A stretch of 64,000 nt of DNA from Turbatrix aceti (Eukaryota; Nematoda; Chromadorea; Rhabditida; Panagrolaimidae). Positions 33,661 to 44,959 of this stretch are shown here, piece by piece (the stretch's first letter is position 1; the number at the start of each line of letters is the position of its first letter). The stretch spans positions 10,782,180 through 10,846,179 of the forward strand of contig OZ017770.1 in NCBI GenBank assembly GCA_963969345.1, read 5' to 3'. A program made the position numbers and the translations under genes. The notes under the pieces were generated by a model. The model saw only the letters and a list, made by a program, of their open reading frames with translations, was not told where the DNA came from and did no database searches.

Positions 33661-35420
33661 ATTTTTTGTTTTGACAAAATAGAATCACGTATTGTCGTTC
33701 GAACTGGGCTACTGGCGTTTTTCAAAATTTTCATTTTTGACAAAATTAAAGGAGGTGTACTAGAAAATTCATTACTTGGTAAAAAATAAAGTTACGCATG
33801 CAGTTAAAAATGAATTCGAAGCGCAACAAAATTTTCTATCCAGTAAAAATATGCACATGATTCATAATAATTTTCAAATGCCTGAGAAACTCAAACTTCC
33901 AAAAAATTTTCCTGAAATATGAATTTTCAAAACTTTTTCGAAGCGTAATCCAAAAACTAAAATCGGCATCGCATTCTACAGTATCTTTTACATCTGGGGC
34001 GATTATTTCAGAATTTTACATTTATTCCGCGCGCCAGTGCAAAATTTCTTCTGAACCTCCCTTTTTTTGATGAGCAGACACCAAAATTTTTCAAAGTAGG
34101 GTTCGGTAAAAAAATCGGCATGGATCGCGTTCGAAATGCATTTACGCGAAACGTTAGGGTCCGGGGCAGAAATGAACGCTGAAGCGAATGGCGTACTCAG
34201 TTTTTTAAATTGAGTTCTAAAAAGTTCCGAAAACCTAATTTTTCTCAGAAATTTCATTTTTTTCAAAACTTCTAAGGTGATAAGGTATAAATTTTTTTTC
34301 AAAATCAGTTAGAGAATTTAGTTTCGCTTCAGAATTGCTTTTGTTTGCCTTCCTAGCTCATTTTGTTTATGCGCCGCGATTTTTCTACCATACCTCCTTC
34401 GATTTTGTCAATTTTGAACGAATTAAAAAAAAATAATTATGTCAGCATAAAGAACACCCCTGAAACTGTCTGTAAACAAAATTTCATAAACAAAACTGAA
34501 TTTTGGGCTGAGTTACATGTTTTTGTAATTTGGTGCGAAATCCACATCTTCAAAATGCATTGACTCGCGCGCGCAACATGCGAAAGCCTCGGCAGTCTGG
34601 TGCGCTTTGGAACTCTGGACAAAAGTCGGTTGAATTAAATTTATTTAAAAAATTCAAAACAATGAGCGTTTATTGTCTATTGTCTTTCTTTTTTTAGTAC
34701 AAATAGAATCGAGCATCGTCTTTCAAATGAGGCGATTCCCGTTTTGCAAAGTTGGCATTTGTGACAAATTTGAGTAGGGTGTACTAGAAAAATCATATTT
34801 ATGTACGTAATAAAGATCGAAACCCAATCCAAAATGCATTCGACGCGCAACAAAATTTTCTTTCTAACGATTATATTTAGTCCAACCTTAATGATTAGGC
34901 AAGTGCAAGAAAAAATTAAATTTTTGAAACAAAAATTTTGTTTCGAAAATCTCGAAACATTTTCAAAACCGGATCAAAAAACGAATATCAAAATTAGATT
35001 CCGCAGCATCTTTTACGTCTAAGGGCAGTGTTTCAGAATTTTTTCTCTTTCCGACGCGCCGGTGTATAATTTCTCCTGAACCCTACTTTTTTTGAGTTCC
35101 AGGCAACAAAAATTTTCAAAGTAGGGTTCGGCAAAAAAATCAACAAACGGCGCGTTTGTTATGCATTTTTTTGAAAATTTAGGCTCAGAGGTAAAAATGA
35201 ACGCAGAATACAATGGTGCTATCAGTTTTGTGATTCGGGTTCTAAAAAATTTCGAAAACCTAATTTTTTTCGGAAATTTCAATTTTTTCGAAACTTTCAA
35301 AGTGACAAAGTGTATATTTTTTTTCAAAAGTAGTTAGAGAATTTTATTGCGCTTCAGAATTGCTGTCCCACGCATTTTTAGCTCTTTTGGTTCACTCACA
35401 ACGATTTTTTTACCATACCT
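33661..35420. repeat. Two diverged tandem copies of a roughly 1-kb block
   Basis: 33661-34400 and about 34685-35420 share many ordered blocks about 1.02 kb apart: ATAGAATC, GTGTACTAGAAAA, CGCAACAAAATTTTCT, ATCTTTTACRTCT, TTCAAAGTAGGGTTCGG and AAAAATGAACGC. Old duplication, AT-rich, no coding content recognised. Confidence 0.7.
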
Positions 35421-35542
35421 CCCTCAAATTCGACAATTTTGGCCGATTTCGGTAATCAAAATTGTTCGAACATTTGTATTTTTGCTTGCCAAAAAACTAG
35501 AAATGCCGAATACAATAGAAAAACACCATAAAAAAAAATTTC

Positions 35543-35612
35543 GTATTGCGGGACTCGAACCGCACACCCTCAGCTTCGCAGTCCTACCCCCTACCAGCAT
35601 CGCTATTTTGGA
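35543..35612 (-). other. tRNA-like or tRNA-derived sequence
   Basis: On the minus strand a B-box-like GGTTCGAGTCC follows, at tRNA-like distance, an A-box-like TAGCGATGCTGGTAGG. The T-stem is imperfect and the acceptor stem does not pair, so this looks like a tRNA pseudogene or SINE head rather than a working tRNA. Confidence 0.35.
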
Positions 35613-37604
35613 AAAAGCTGGGCTTTTTTTCATTTTCGCCGCGGCTGAAACCAGATGCCTTATCTCCTATCATTTTCACCCAAAGATGATAATTCCACTT
35701 TTTAAACGATGCTGGGAACACAAGAAAACATTTGCATATGCAGAATGCCACATAAAACCCTCAACAACCCAGTTTGAAAAACTGAGCTTTTGAAATATGT
35801 CAGTTTTTCCTGACAAGAAAATGGCTGTTTTGAAAACAGCCAAAATTTGGCTGTTTTTTTGTACAAAAAGTGTCAGTTTTGAAAACTGACATAAAAATTT
35901 TTTCTCAGTGAAGCTTTGGCATCGTGATAAAAACAATAGGAAACAAAAAAAAGCCGATTTGAAACTCCGTTCTATACTACTACAAAAAACAGATCGAGAG
36001 AATATGAATGCACTGATATGATTGTGGCATACAGAACCCCTTTGACCTGACCTATGAGATAATGCTTTCCCTTGCATCGGTCACAGCGCGCTTTAGTTAT
36101 AATAAGCTTTTTTTTATAAGCTTATTTGGGCATTTTATTGTTGATTTGGAAGCGAGGAAAATTTTGTTACGTCGAAAGCAGCCGTGCATGACTGATAGTT
36201 CTTCTCTCTGCACATGTTTGTTGCCAGTCAGTTGGTGCGCGTGCCAAGCGTTATCGTGAGAAGCGGTCGCTATCACACTATCAGACAAACGCCGATATGA
36301 CCTTGCCGCAAACAACGCCTCTCTGTTCTTTCTGGGCATCTGATGCACCTGTTGTTTTGTGATGTTGTTTGCAACTTTTTTCTTTTTATCAGTGTCTCCA
36401 TGTTTTTATTGAATTTTGACGGATCAGAATAATTTTTTGTTACCCACATGCATTGATCTTCGACGGATACTATTGATATGCCTATTTATTGTCGATTTTT
36501 GGCATGTCAGGGAATTAATTTTTCTGTTATCAGCCATTTGGAGCATTTTATCAGTTGGGCGTAGCTGTTTTTTCTTCTCTCTGCACATGTTTGTTGCTCG
36601 TCTTTTGGTGCGCGTGCCAAGCAAAGTTATCAGTAGACAAACGAACTGATATGATTGTGTGCAACAAGCATAGTCACTGTACCTCTAAGGGCATCAGTTG
36701 CGTTTGATCATTGTTTTGTTTTTTACAAAAATGATTTTAGGCCACTCGCGTGCACGCCGATTTGCCGCAATTTGAACCACGGGCGTGCACGTTTACCCGT
36801 TTTTCCGTATGTTTTTTTTATTTGCAGTGAATTGGAATTATTTTTTGTTACCTATGAGCAGTGGTCCACGGTCGAGACTGTCGATATGCCCGTTTATTGT
36901 TAATTGTGCCGAGTTTTTGGCATGCATGATCCATGTAAAAGCCAAGAAAGGTTATTTTCCTGCGTTTTTTTTTTAATCGAACCCAATTTCAAACCCTGTT
37001 TGACATGTCTAATTATTCTCATAATTTTCAGATTAAGCAATTGTTTATAATGACTGCACTGATCCTTTTTTTGCTTCCGTTTTTTGTAATCGTGTTTTTT
37101 GCTTCTGCGTGCACGTTGTTTTTATATATTTTTTTCATTTTTCATTCGTTTTTATGAACTATGAAAATATGAAAACAACTTTGACGACTCGACTCCGCCG
37201 ACGTCTGGTCTGCTTCTTGACCCAGTTTGCGGTTTCCTCAGGCGTCGCACACTGCGTGTCGGCCCTGCAAGCTGCCGTACTCCGTCTGTCTAGGATCAAC
37301 TGGCGACTTCTGATTCCGGAACTTGGGTATCCAACACGGAATGCATGGCTGAGTATTCCGCGTCTACGCATGCGGACCCGCCTGGATCTTGGAGGATGGC
37401 CGCAGAGGCGAGTGCTGCGGACGTGAGGCCCGCGGTCCTTTCGTGGGACCCGGGAGTTACGGGAACTTGGTTTTGGCGGTAGTTTTGGTTTTATAGGGCA
37501 GTCTGGGATTTTATAATGGTATGGGAGAATTTTATGAGACACGGGGATGAGCTGGATACCGCCAAGACGGGTTGTCGTTAACCATATGCCAAGAGGCCCC
37601 CTTT

Positions 37605-37800
37605 GGGGGGTCGACGCCAGTGCCGAACCCGGAATTCACGTTGAAGGGTGACTTCGATATGCCTGACGGGGAAGAAGACAAAAGCCCAGCAGGACAGGTG
37701 AGTTGGCTTGATTTGAGCAACCGGTGTTTAACTTTTTTTTTCACTTGCAGTGTTCTCCGACTCTTGTCCGCTGCACATGCCACGGCCACTCAGGAGTCAG
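37605..37800 (+). pseudogene. Two exon-like segments with a laminin EGF-like start (copy 1)
   Basis: Segment 37605-37697 (PNPEFTLKGDFDMPDGEEDK, ending PAGQ) ends at CAG|GTGAGT. A 53-bp intron ends CACTTGCAG. Segment 37751-37800 reads CSPTLVRCTCHGHSGVR and ends at CAG|GTAATG. CTCHGHS resembles the opening of a laminin-type EGF module, as in extracellular matrix proteins. Both splice sites are good and the frame is kept. The 5' limit is unclear. No adjoining exons were found, so this is probably a captured or stranded gene fragment; the mirror copy is at 41597-41792. Confidence 0.4.
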
Positions 37801-38049
37801 GTAATGTCGGGATCCTGTCTGTGCGGTTTGATCGCCGTCGCTGCCGATAGGATCCCAAAATTTGATTTCTATTGTTGCATGTATAAACTATTATGGGGGG
37901 GGGGGGCAAAATTAATTTTACGGTCTAATTATTGTGAATTAGAATTCGTGGATAGTTTTTTGACTTCGATTTTGCCGTAGTACTTGGATTTATTAGTGTT
38001 ACCGTTAGTTTGGTGCTTGCTCGTGTGATTGTGCCTGAAGGAATAGTTT

Positions 38050-39067
38050 TGTGTGTGGCGCTCTTTCGGACCTGGCGGTGTGGCAAACGACATTATTAGC
38101 GAGTATGCTGTACGCTAGATACCTTGGACGCGCGGAATGGATTCGGGGAATGCTTACGTAAGGACAATGGAGCTTAATAGTCAGGTGACGGCCAGTGCGT
38201 GTATTCAGGAGCAATGCTAGGGGTTTGGCGCTGTGTTATATAAGCATTTTGTGCGATTTTTTGTTGTATGGATGACAGAAGAGTCTAAACTTTTGAAGGT
38301 ACGTAGAAGTAGCGCTAAACGTGTGATGCTTACATTAGATCCCTGTCTGAGTGCAAGGTGGGTGCAAGGTGTCAGAGTCAAAGGTCGGTGTGCGTGACGC
38401 TGTAGGGTACTCTGTAGGGTAGAGTGGCGCTCTTTCGGACCTGGCGGTGTGGCAAGCGACATTATTAGCGAGTATGCTGTATGCTGGTTACCTCGGACGC
38501 GCGGATTGCTTAGGTGTGAGTGAACAGGGTTTTTGTCAGTGGTGTGACGCTGTAGGGTACTCCTCCTGCACTCATTAGCCGCATTTTCGTTATGGACATT
38601 AGAGTTATGTGGCGGCCAGTGCGTGTATTCAGGAGCATTGCTAGGGGTTTGGCGCTGCTGGAAGCATTTAGTGTGATTTTTTTGTTATATAGATGACGGA
38701 AGAGTCTAGACTTTTGAAGGAACGTAGTGCTGTTTGACGTAGCGCTAAAGGTATCAGAGTCAAAGGTCGGTGGGAGTGACGCTGTAGGGTACTCCTCCTG
38801 CAATCATTGGCCGCGTTTTCGTTAGATCCTTCTCTGGTACTTCTTTGGTGCTGAGTCTCTTGGCGAGATTAGTTGGAGTGGGGGCAGCGTATCAGAATCC
38901 TAGGTCAATAGAAACCTGTACCTTTGATCGGACGTGTGTGTAGATTGACTTTAAGGGACGTTGGATTTTATCCGGTGCTAAATGTGATAGACGGTTCGAT
39001 CTGTTACTCCTTAAAACTCCGGCGCTAAATGCGAATGTTCTGTATCTTAGACGACGCTGGTTACGCT
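38050..39067. repeat. Internal modular repeats near the inner end of the left arm
   Basis: GGCGCTCTTTCGGACCTGGC occurs at about 38056 and 38425. The block around CTGTAGGGTACTCCTCCTGC and CGTTTTCGTTA recurs near 38400, 38545, 38780 and, diverged, 39070, and again inverted on the other side. No ORF of interest. Confidence 0.7.
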
Positions 39068-40329
39068 CTTGGGTACTCTTCCTGCAATCATTGGTTGCGT
39101 TTTCGTTATGCTACTGCGAAAACACAACCGTGCTTAGATCCTTCTCTGGAGAGCCTCTTGGCGAGCTTAGTTAGCTAGCTAGATCGTAGCTGGATACCTG
39201 GCTCTTGCTGTACGTCGATGACCTCTCGTGTACAGACAATGGAAAGGGTGATACCAGGCGGAGGCAAATAACATTTATTAGGTACGTCAACACTGTTGGA
39301 ACACCGTTTCGGTTGATGTAGATACCTGAGATTTAGGCCTTTAATGATTCACTTGGTTTGATTGTTTGTCGTGTATCGTTATTGTTGGAAGTATTGAGTC
39401 GTTTACGTCATTACGGAGAACGTCTGTTGTAAAACGAGTGTGTAGGTGAACGCTAAGACAGAGATTAGATCAGTTTCGTCGACAATAAGATCATTTTTTA
39501 CTAAAAAATGTTTACCGACGTTGTTGTGCAAGTCGTGTTAATTGGCAGATGGAGTCGGCACGAGCACATAGTGTAACAAAAAAAGGTAAACTTTAAGCAT
39601 TTACGAACTTTAGTTTGTTTTGCTTATGCCACTGCCATGCTAACCACAGTACGAATAGTGAAAGTACAGGTTTATTATGATAAAAATGACGATAATATAC
39701 AGTTATTATTATTGGTGTTTGCTCAGCCCAGAAGTACAAGCTAAACAAAACGCGATTCTATACATCGTAACTTACATCAGCCACAGCCCCTGGTGTTCAC
39801 CCTCAGTACCACGATATCTACAAAACATGCAACGAGGTCTTTGTACATGGCCGCACTATCGACAAATGATATATTTTGCTCCCAACCATCACCACTACGG
39901 ACTCTGATATAATCTAATTCCTTGTCTCTATAATCTAAGGATTTGTGTTCTATTTACTTCCAAATAAAGCCATCAGAAAATTGATCAAGTACATATAGTC
40001 AATAGTCCACGCAAGCGAACGAGTGCGTGGAACAGTGTCGTCCACAGACGTAACCAGGTATAAGGGGAGACAGATGGGTAGTGCCTTCTACAGGGAGACA
40101 GACTACAACACGTCAATCTACACACCCGTCCGATCAAAGGTCTAGCACAGTAAAAAGGTGTCTTACATCCAAGACCTAGGATTCTGATACGCTGCCCCCC
40201 CTCCAACTAATCTCGCCAAGAGACTCAGCACCAAAGAAGTACCTGAGACGGATCTAAGCATTACACCTTTAGCACGAAACCAGTTGCTTAACGAAAACGC
40301 GGCCAATGATTGCAGGAGGAGTTCCCAAC
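39068..40329. other. Spacer of the large inverted repeat
   Basis: Non-mirrored 1262 bp. Its outer parts still resemble the arm modules in opposite orientation (about 39068-39170 and 40180-40329), so the true ancestral symmetry may extend further in. The middle is AT-rich with no gene recognised. Confidence 0.7.
39206..39300 (-). mobile_element. LTR-like fragment of the TRIM/52775 family
   Basis: On the minus strand it shows AATAAATGTTAT, TGCCTCCGCCTG, GTCTGTACACG and ends CGACGTACAGCA, the same order as the TRIM LTR at 9225. The other end and any target duplication are not visible. Confidence 0.5.
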
Positions 40330-43300
40330 AGCGTAACCAGCGTCGTCTAAGATACAGAACATTCGCATTTAGCGCCGGAGTTTTAAGGAGTAACAGATCG
40401 AACCGTCTATCACATTTAGCACCGGATAAAATCCAACGTCCCTTAAAGTCAATCTACACACACGTCCGATCAAAGGTACAGGTTTCTATTGACCTAGGAT
40501 TCTGATACGCTGCCCCCACTCCAACTAATCTCGCCAAGAGACTCAGCACCAAAGAAGTACCAGAGAAGGATCTAACGAAAACGCGGCCAATGATTGCAGG
40601 AGGAGTACCCTACAGCGTCACTCCCACCGACCTTTGACTCTGATACCTTTAGCGCTACGTCAAACAGCACTACGTTCCTTCAAAAGTCTAGACTCTTCCG
40701 TCATCTATATAACAAAAAAATCACACTAAATGCTTCCAGCAGCGCCAAACCCCTAGCAATGCTCCTGAATACACGCACTGGCCGCCACATAACTCTAATG
40801 TCCATAACGAAAATGCGGCTAATGAGTGCAGGAGGAGTACCCTACAGCGTCACACCACTGACAAAAACCCTGTTCACTCACACCTAAGCAATCCGCGCGT
40901 CCGAGGTAACCAGCATACAGCATACTCGCTAATAATGTCGCTTGCCACACCGCCAGGTCCGAAAGAGCGCCACTCTACCCTACAGAGTACCCTACAGCGT
41001 CACGCACACCGACCTTTGACTCTGACACCTTGCACCCACCTTGCACTCAGACAGGGATCTAATGTAAGCATCACACGTTTAGCGCTACTTCTACGTACCT
41101 TCAAAAGTTTAGACTCTTCTGTCATCCATACAACAAAAAATCGCACAAAATGCTTATATAACACAGCGCCAAACCCCTAGCATTGCTCCTGAATACACGC
41201 ACTGGCCGTCACCTGACTATTAAGCTCCATTGTCCTTACGTAAGCATTCCCCGAATCCATTCCGCGCGTCCAAGGTATCTAGCGTACAGCATACTCGCTA
41301 ATAATGTCGTTTGCCACACCGCCAGGTCCGAAAGAGCGCCACACACAAAACTATTCCTTCAGGCACAATCACACGAGCAAGCACCAAACTAACGGTAACA
41401 CTAATAAATCCAAGTACTACGGCAAAATCGAAGTCAAAAAACTATCCACGAATTCTAATTCACAATAATTAGACCGTAAAATTAATTTTGCCCCCCCCCC
41501 CCATAATAGTTTATACATGCAACAATAGAAATCAAATTTTGGGATCCTATCGGCAGCGACGGCGATCAAACCGCACAGACAGGATCCCGACATTACCTGA
41601 CTCCTGAGTGGCCGTGGCATGTGCAGCGGACAAGAGTCGGAGAACACTGCAAGTGAAAAAAAAAGTTAAACACCGGTTGCTCAAATCAAGCCAACTCACC
41701 TGTCCTGCTGGGCTTTTGTCTTCTTCCCCGTCAGGCATATCGAAGTCACCCTTCAACGTGAATTCCGGGTTCGGCACTGGCGTCGACCCCCCAAAGGGGG
41801 CCTCTTGGCATATGGTTAACGACAACCCGTCTTGGCGGTATCCAGCTCATCCCCGTGTCTCATAAAATTCTCCCATACCATTATAAAATCCCAGACTGCC
41901 CTATAAAACCAAAACTACCGCCAAAACCAAGTTCCCGTAACTCCCGGGTCCCACGAAAGGACCGCGGGCCTCACGTCCGCAGCACTCGCCTCTGCGGCCA
42001 TCCTCCAAGATCCAGGCGGGTCCGCATGCGTAGACGCGGAATACTCAGCCATGCATTCCGTGTTGGATACCCAAGTTCCGGAATCAGAAGTCGCCAGTTG
42101 ATCCTAGACAGACGGAGTACGGCAGCTTGCAGGGCCGACACGCAGTGTGCGACGCCTGAGGAAACCGCAAACTGGGTCAAGAAGCAGACCAGACGTCGGC
42201 GGAGTCGAGTCGTCAAAGTTGTTTTCATATTTTCATAGTTCATAAAAACGAATGAAAAATGAAAAAAATATATAAAAACAACGTGCACGCAGAAGCAAAA
42301 AACACGATTACAAAAAACGGAAGCAAAAAAAGGATCAGTGCAGTCATTATAAACAATTGCTTAATCTGAAAATTATGAGAATAATTAGACATGTCAAACA
42401 GGGTTTGAAATTGGGTTCGATTAAAAAAAAAACGCAGGAAAATAACCTTTCTTGGCTTTTACATGGATCATGCATGCCAAAAACTCGGCACAATTAACAA
42501 TAAACGGGCATATCGACAGTCTCGACCGTGGACCACTGCTCATAGGTAACAAAAAATAATTCCAATTCACTGCAAATAAAAAAAACATACGGAAAAACGG
42601 GTAAACGTGCACGCCCGTGGTTCAAATTGCGGCAAATCGGCGTGCACGCGAGTGGCCTAAAATCATTTTTGTAAAAAACAAAACAATGATCAAACGCAAC
42701 TGATGCCCTTAGAGGTACAGTGACTATGCTTGTTGCACACAATCATATCAGTTCGTTTGTCTACTGATAACTTTGCTTGGCACGCGCACCAAAAGACGAG
42801 CAACAAACATGTGCAGAGAGAAGAAAAAACAGCTACGCCCAACTGATAAAATGCTCCAAATGGCTGATAACAGAAAAATTAATTCCCTGACATGCCAAAA
42901 ATCGACAATAAATAGGCATATCAATAGTATCCGTCGAAGATCAATGCATGTGGGTAACAAAAAATTATTCTGATCCGTCAAAATTCAATAAAAACATGGA
43001 GACACTGATAAAAAGAAAAAAGTTGCAAACAACATCACAAAACAACAGGTGCATCAGATGCCCAGAAAGAACAGAGAGGCGTTGTTTGCGGCAAGGTCAT
43101 ATCGGCGTTTGTCTGATAGTGTGATAGCGACCGCTTCTCACGATAACGCTTGGCACGCGCACCAACTGACTGGCAACAAACATGTGCAGAGAGAAGAACT
43201 ATCAGTCATGCACGGCTGCTTTCGACGTAACAAAATTTTCCTCGCTTCCAAATCAACAATAAAATGCCCAAATAAGCTTATAAAAAAAAGCTTATTATAA

Positions 43301-43407
43301 CTAAAGCGCGCTGTGACCGATGCAAGGGAAAGCATTATCTCATAGGTCAGGTCAAAGGGGTTCTGTATGCCACAATCATATCAGTGCATTCATATTCTCT
43401 CGATCTG
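40330..43407. repeat. Right arm of the 3.08-kb inverted repeat
   Basis: Mirror of 35990-39067. Outer boundary ...CTCTCGATCTG. Sequence just outside (GTTTGGCAAACGCACCAAC) resembles the arm's internal GGCACGCGCACCAA repeats, so the right side may be the original and the left arm the inverted copy. Confidence 0.93.
41597..41792 (-). pseudogene. Laminin EGF-like exon pair (mirror copy 2)
   Basis: Exact reverse complement of 37605-37800: segments 41700-41792 and 41597-41646 on the minus strand, separated by a 53-bp intron. Confidence 0.4.
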
Positions 43408-43690
43408 GTTTGGCAAACGCACCAACAACAGAGCATTTTTTTGACATTGCAAGCACTGACAAAGTCGGCGAGAAAGAACCGTCAAAAATATCACATAATT
43501 ACAACAAAAAACTGCAGGGCACGATTCGGCTGTAATCTTTGATCCGATGAAAAAAAAATATGAACAATTATTACGAAAAAATCATCAAGTTAAAAAAAGA
43601 AGATCCGAAACAACACCGTTTCAATGTGACTTACAGCGTCTTTTAAGATTTAAAAATGAGTATAATGAAAGCCGGGTGAGAGACTGGTAA
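43408..43690 (+). pseudogene. Degenerate coding-like stretch
   Basis: Two partly overlapping + frames look coding-like: TTEHFFDIASTDKVGEKEPS (about 43430-43535) and, one frame away, a Lys/Arg-rich YEQLLRKNHQVKKRRSETTP to RVRDW stop (about 43550-43690). They could be one frame broken near 43520. No family recognised. Confidence 0.25.
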
Positions 43691-43934
43691 CGCCGTTGTT
43701 ATAGTCACGCATCATGTCGGAGTTTTTGGGTTCTGGCCAGAAGCAGCGCCCTTGTTGGGGGAACGATCGTGCTGAGGTTGAGGAGGGAGTATTAGCATCT
43801 AATTTTTAATCGTAATTGTTGTATGTTTTTTGATTTACGAGCATTTCTTGGAAATTTGTAAATCATGTTGAAAACAACTTGTATGAATTGGCGGGTTCCA
43901 TTAGTGTGCCTGAGTCAGGTTACCTGATGTGTTC

Positions 43935-44895
43935 AGCGGCAATTTTCTGGCATTCAAATAGTTTGTTTTTTTTGGCATTTTGCCATTATATTGAGCTAAG
44001 TCCAAGCTTTTGAATGCACTTTGCGCGGTATCAATCGCTTGTGAACCAACCTCGCTGCAAGCGTCCAAAGAGAGAAAATATTGATTTTTTGTGTAGGCCT
44101 ATTTCAATTCCTGTGCGGAAAATTGAAAATTTGGCGATTTGTTTGTGTTCTCCCTACCCCCTGATGGGATTTAAACCAATACCGGTGACTTTTCGTTTAG
44201 TGCCGTTCACGGAGAGGGCAAATGAAATTTCGAATATTTTGACTACCTTGCGGGTGCAACTATTTGTCATGATTTTGCACCAATTATGCTTTGTTTTGCT
44301 AAATCTGACCTCCTGATGCCAAAAAAACAAAAACAAAGTAGCTATCACTATCCACAAGCGAGAGAGGCTTCGCAAAATGTTATAGTGTAACAGGGAACAA
44401 TACGCACGCGCGGTGTTACCCGAGTTTTCGACGGTCAGATAATCTGTAGTTTAGAAGGCTGCTACCTCGGCCGGAACTTTGGTTCATAATCTTTTTTTTT
44501 GTTTTTTTGGCATGAGGAGGTCAGATTTAGCAAAACAAAGCATAATTGGTGCAAAATCATGACAAATATTTGCATCCGCGAAGTAGTCAAAATAGTCGAA
44601 ATTTCATTTGCCCTCTCCGTGAACGGCACTAAACGAAAAGTCGCGGATATTGGTTTAAATAACATCATTGGGTAGGGAGAACATAAACAAATGGCCAAAT
44701 TTTCAATTTTCCGCACAGGAATTGAAATAAGCCTACACAAAAAATATATATTTACCATCTTTGGACTCTTGCAGCAAAGTTGGTTTACGAGCAATCGATA
44801 CCGCGCAAAATGCATTCAAAAGCTTAGACTTAGCTTGACACAATGGCAAAATGCCAAAAAAATGCAAGTGATATGAATACCCGAAAACTGTCGAC
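43935..44895. mobile_element. Foldback element with arms of about 370 bp
   Basis: 43935-44320 and 44509-44895 are diverged reverse complements, for example GCGGTATCAATCGCTTGTGAACC against GCGGTATCGATTGCTCGTAAACC and TGGCATTTTGCCAT on both sides. The 190-bp spacer contains GTGTAACAGGGAACA and CGCGCGGTGTTACCC, resembling the spacer hairpin of the 726-bp satellite. No transposase and no clear target duplication. Confidence 0.75.
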
Positions 44896-44959
44896 GAATG
44901 CATTACACTTCTACACATTCGCAAAAAATTTTCGCGTTGGGAACACGCTCTCACCGTGG

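Larger units (their letters stand above)
32560..35910. mobile_element. Possible 3.35-kb element with CACTGA...TCAGTG ends
   Basis: Left end CACTGAAAAAAATCATGTCAG (32560) and right end, read on the minus strand, CACTGAGAAAAAATTTTTATG (35910) are similar. Both are followed inward by TGTCAG, AACAGCC and AAACTGACA motifs in inverted orientation. Flanking AA on both sides could be a 2-bp duplication but is not informative. No transposase recognised. The ends could also be two separate MITE fragments. Confidence 0.35.
35990..39067. repeat. Left arm of a 3.08-kb inverted repeat
   Basis: Reverse complement of 40330-43407. Paired coordinates sum to 79397 throughout, so there are no indels, and I found no mismatch in the parts compared, including a 12-base G run matched by 12 Cs. 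Outer boundary CAGATCGAGAG. The arm contains degenerate internal repeats, including GTGCGCGTGCCAAGC at 36237 and 36609, and a module GGGTACTCCTCCTGCA with the CGTTTTCGTTA block. Confidence 0.93.

Noticed and set aside
35543..35612. A functional tRNA gene
   Set aside because: Acceptor stem does not pair and the T-stem is imperfect; kept only as tRNA-like.
37159..37542. 127-codon Arg-rich minus frame (and its mirror at 41855-42238)
   Set aside because: Low-complexity Arg/Pro composition on GC-rich DNA, overlapped by an equally open + frame; no domain.
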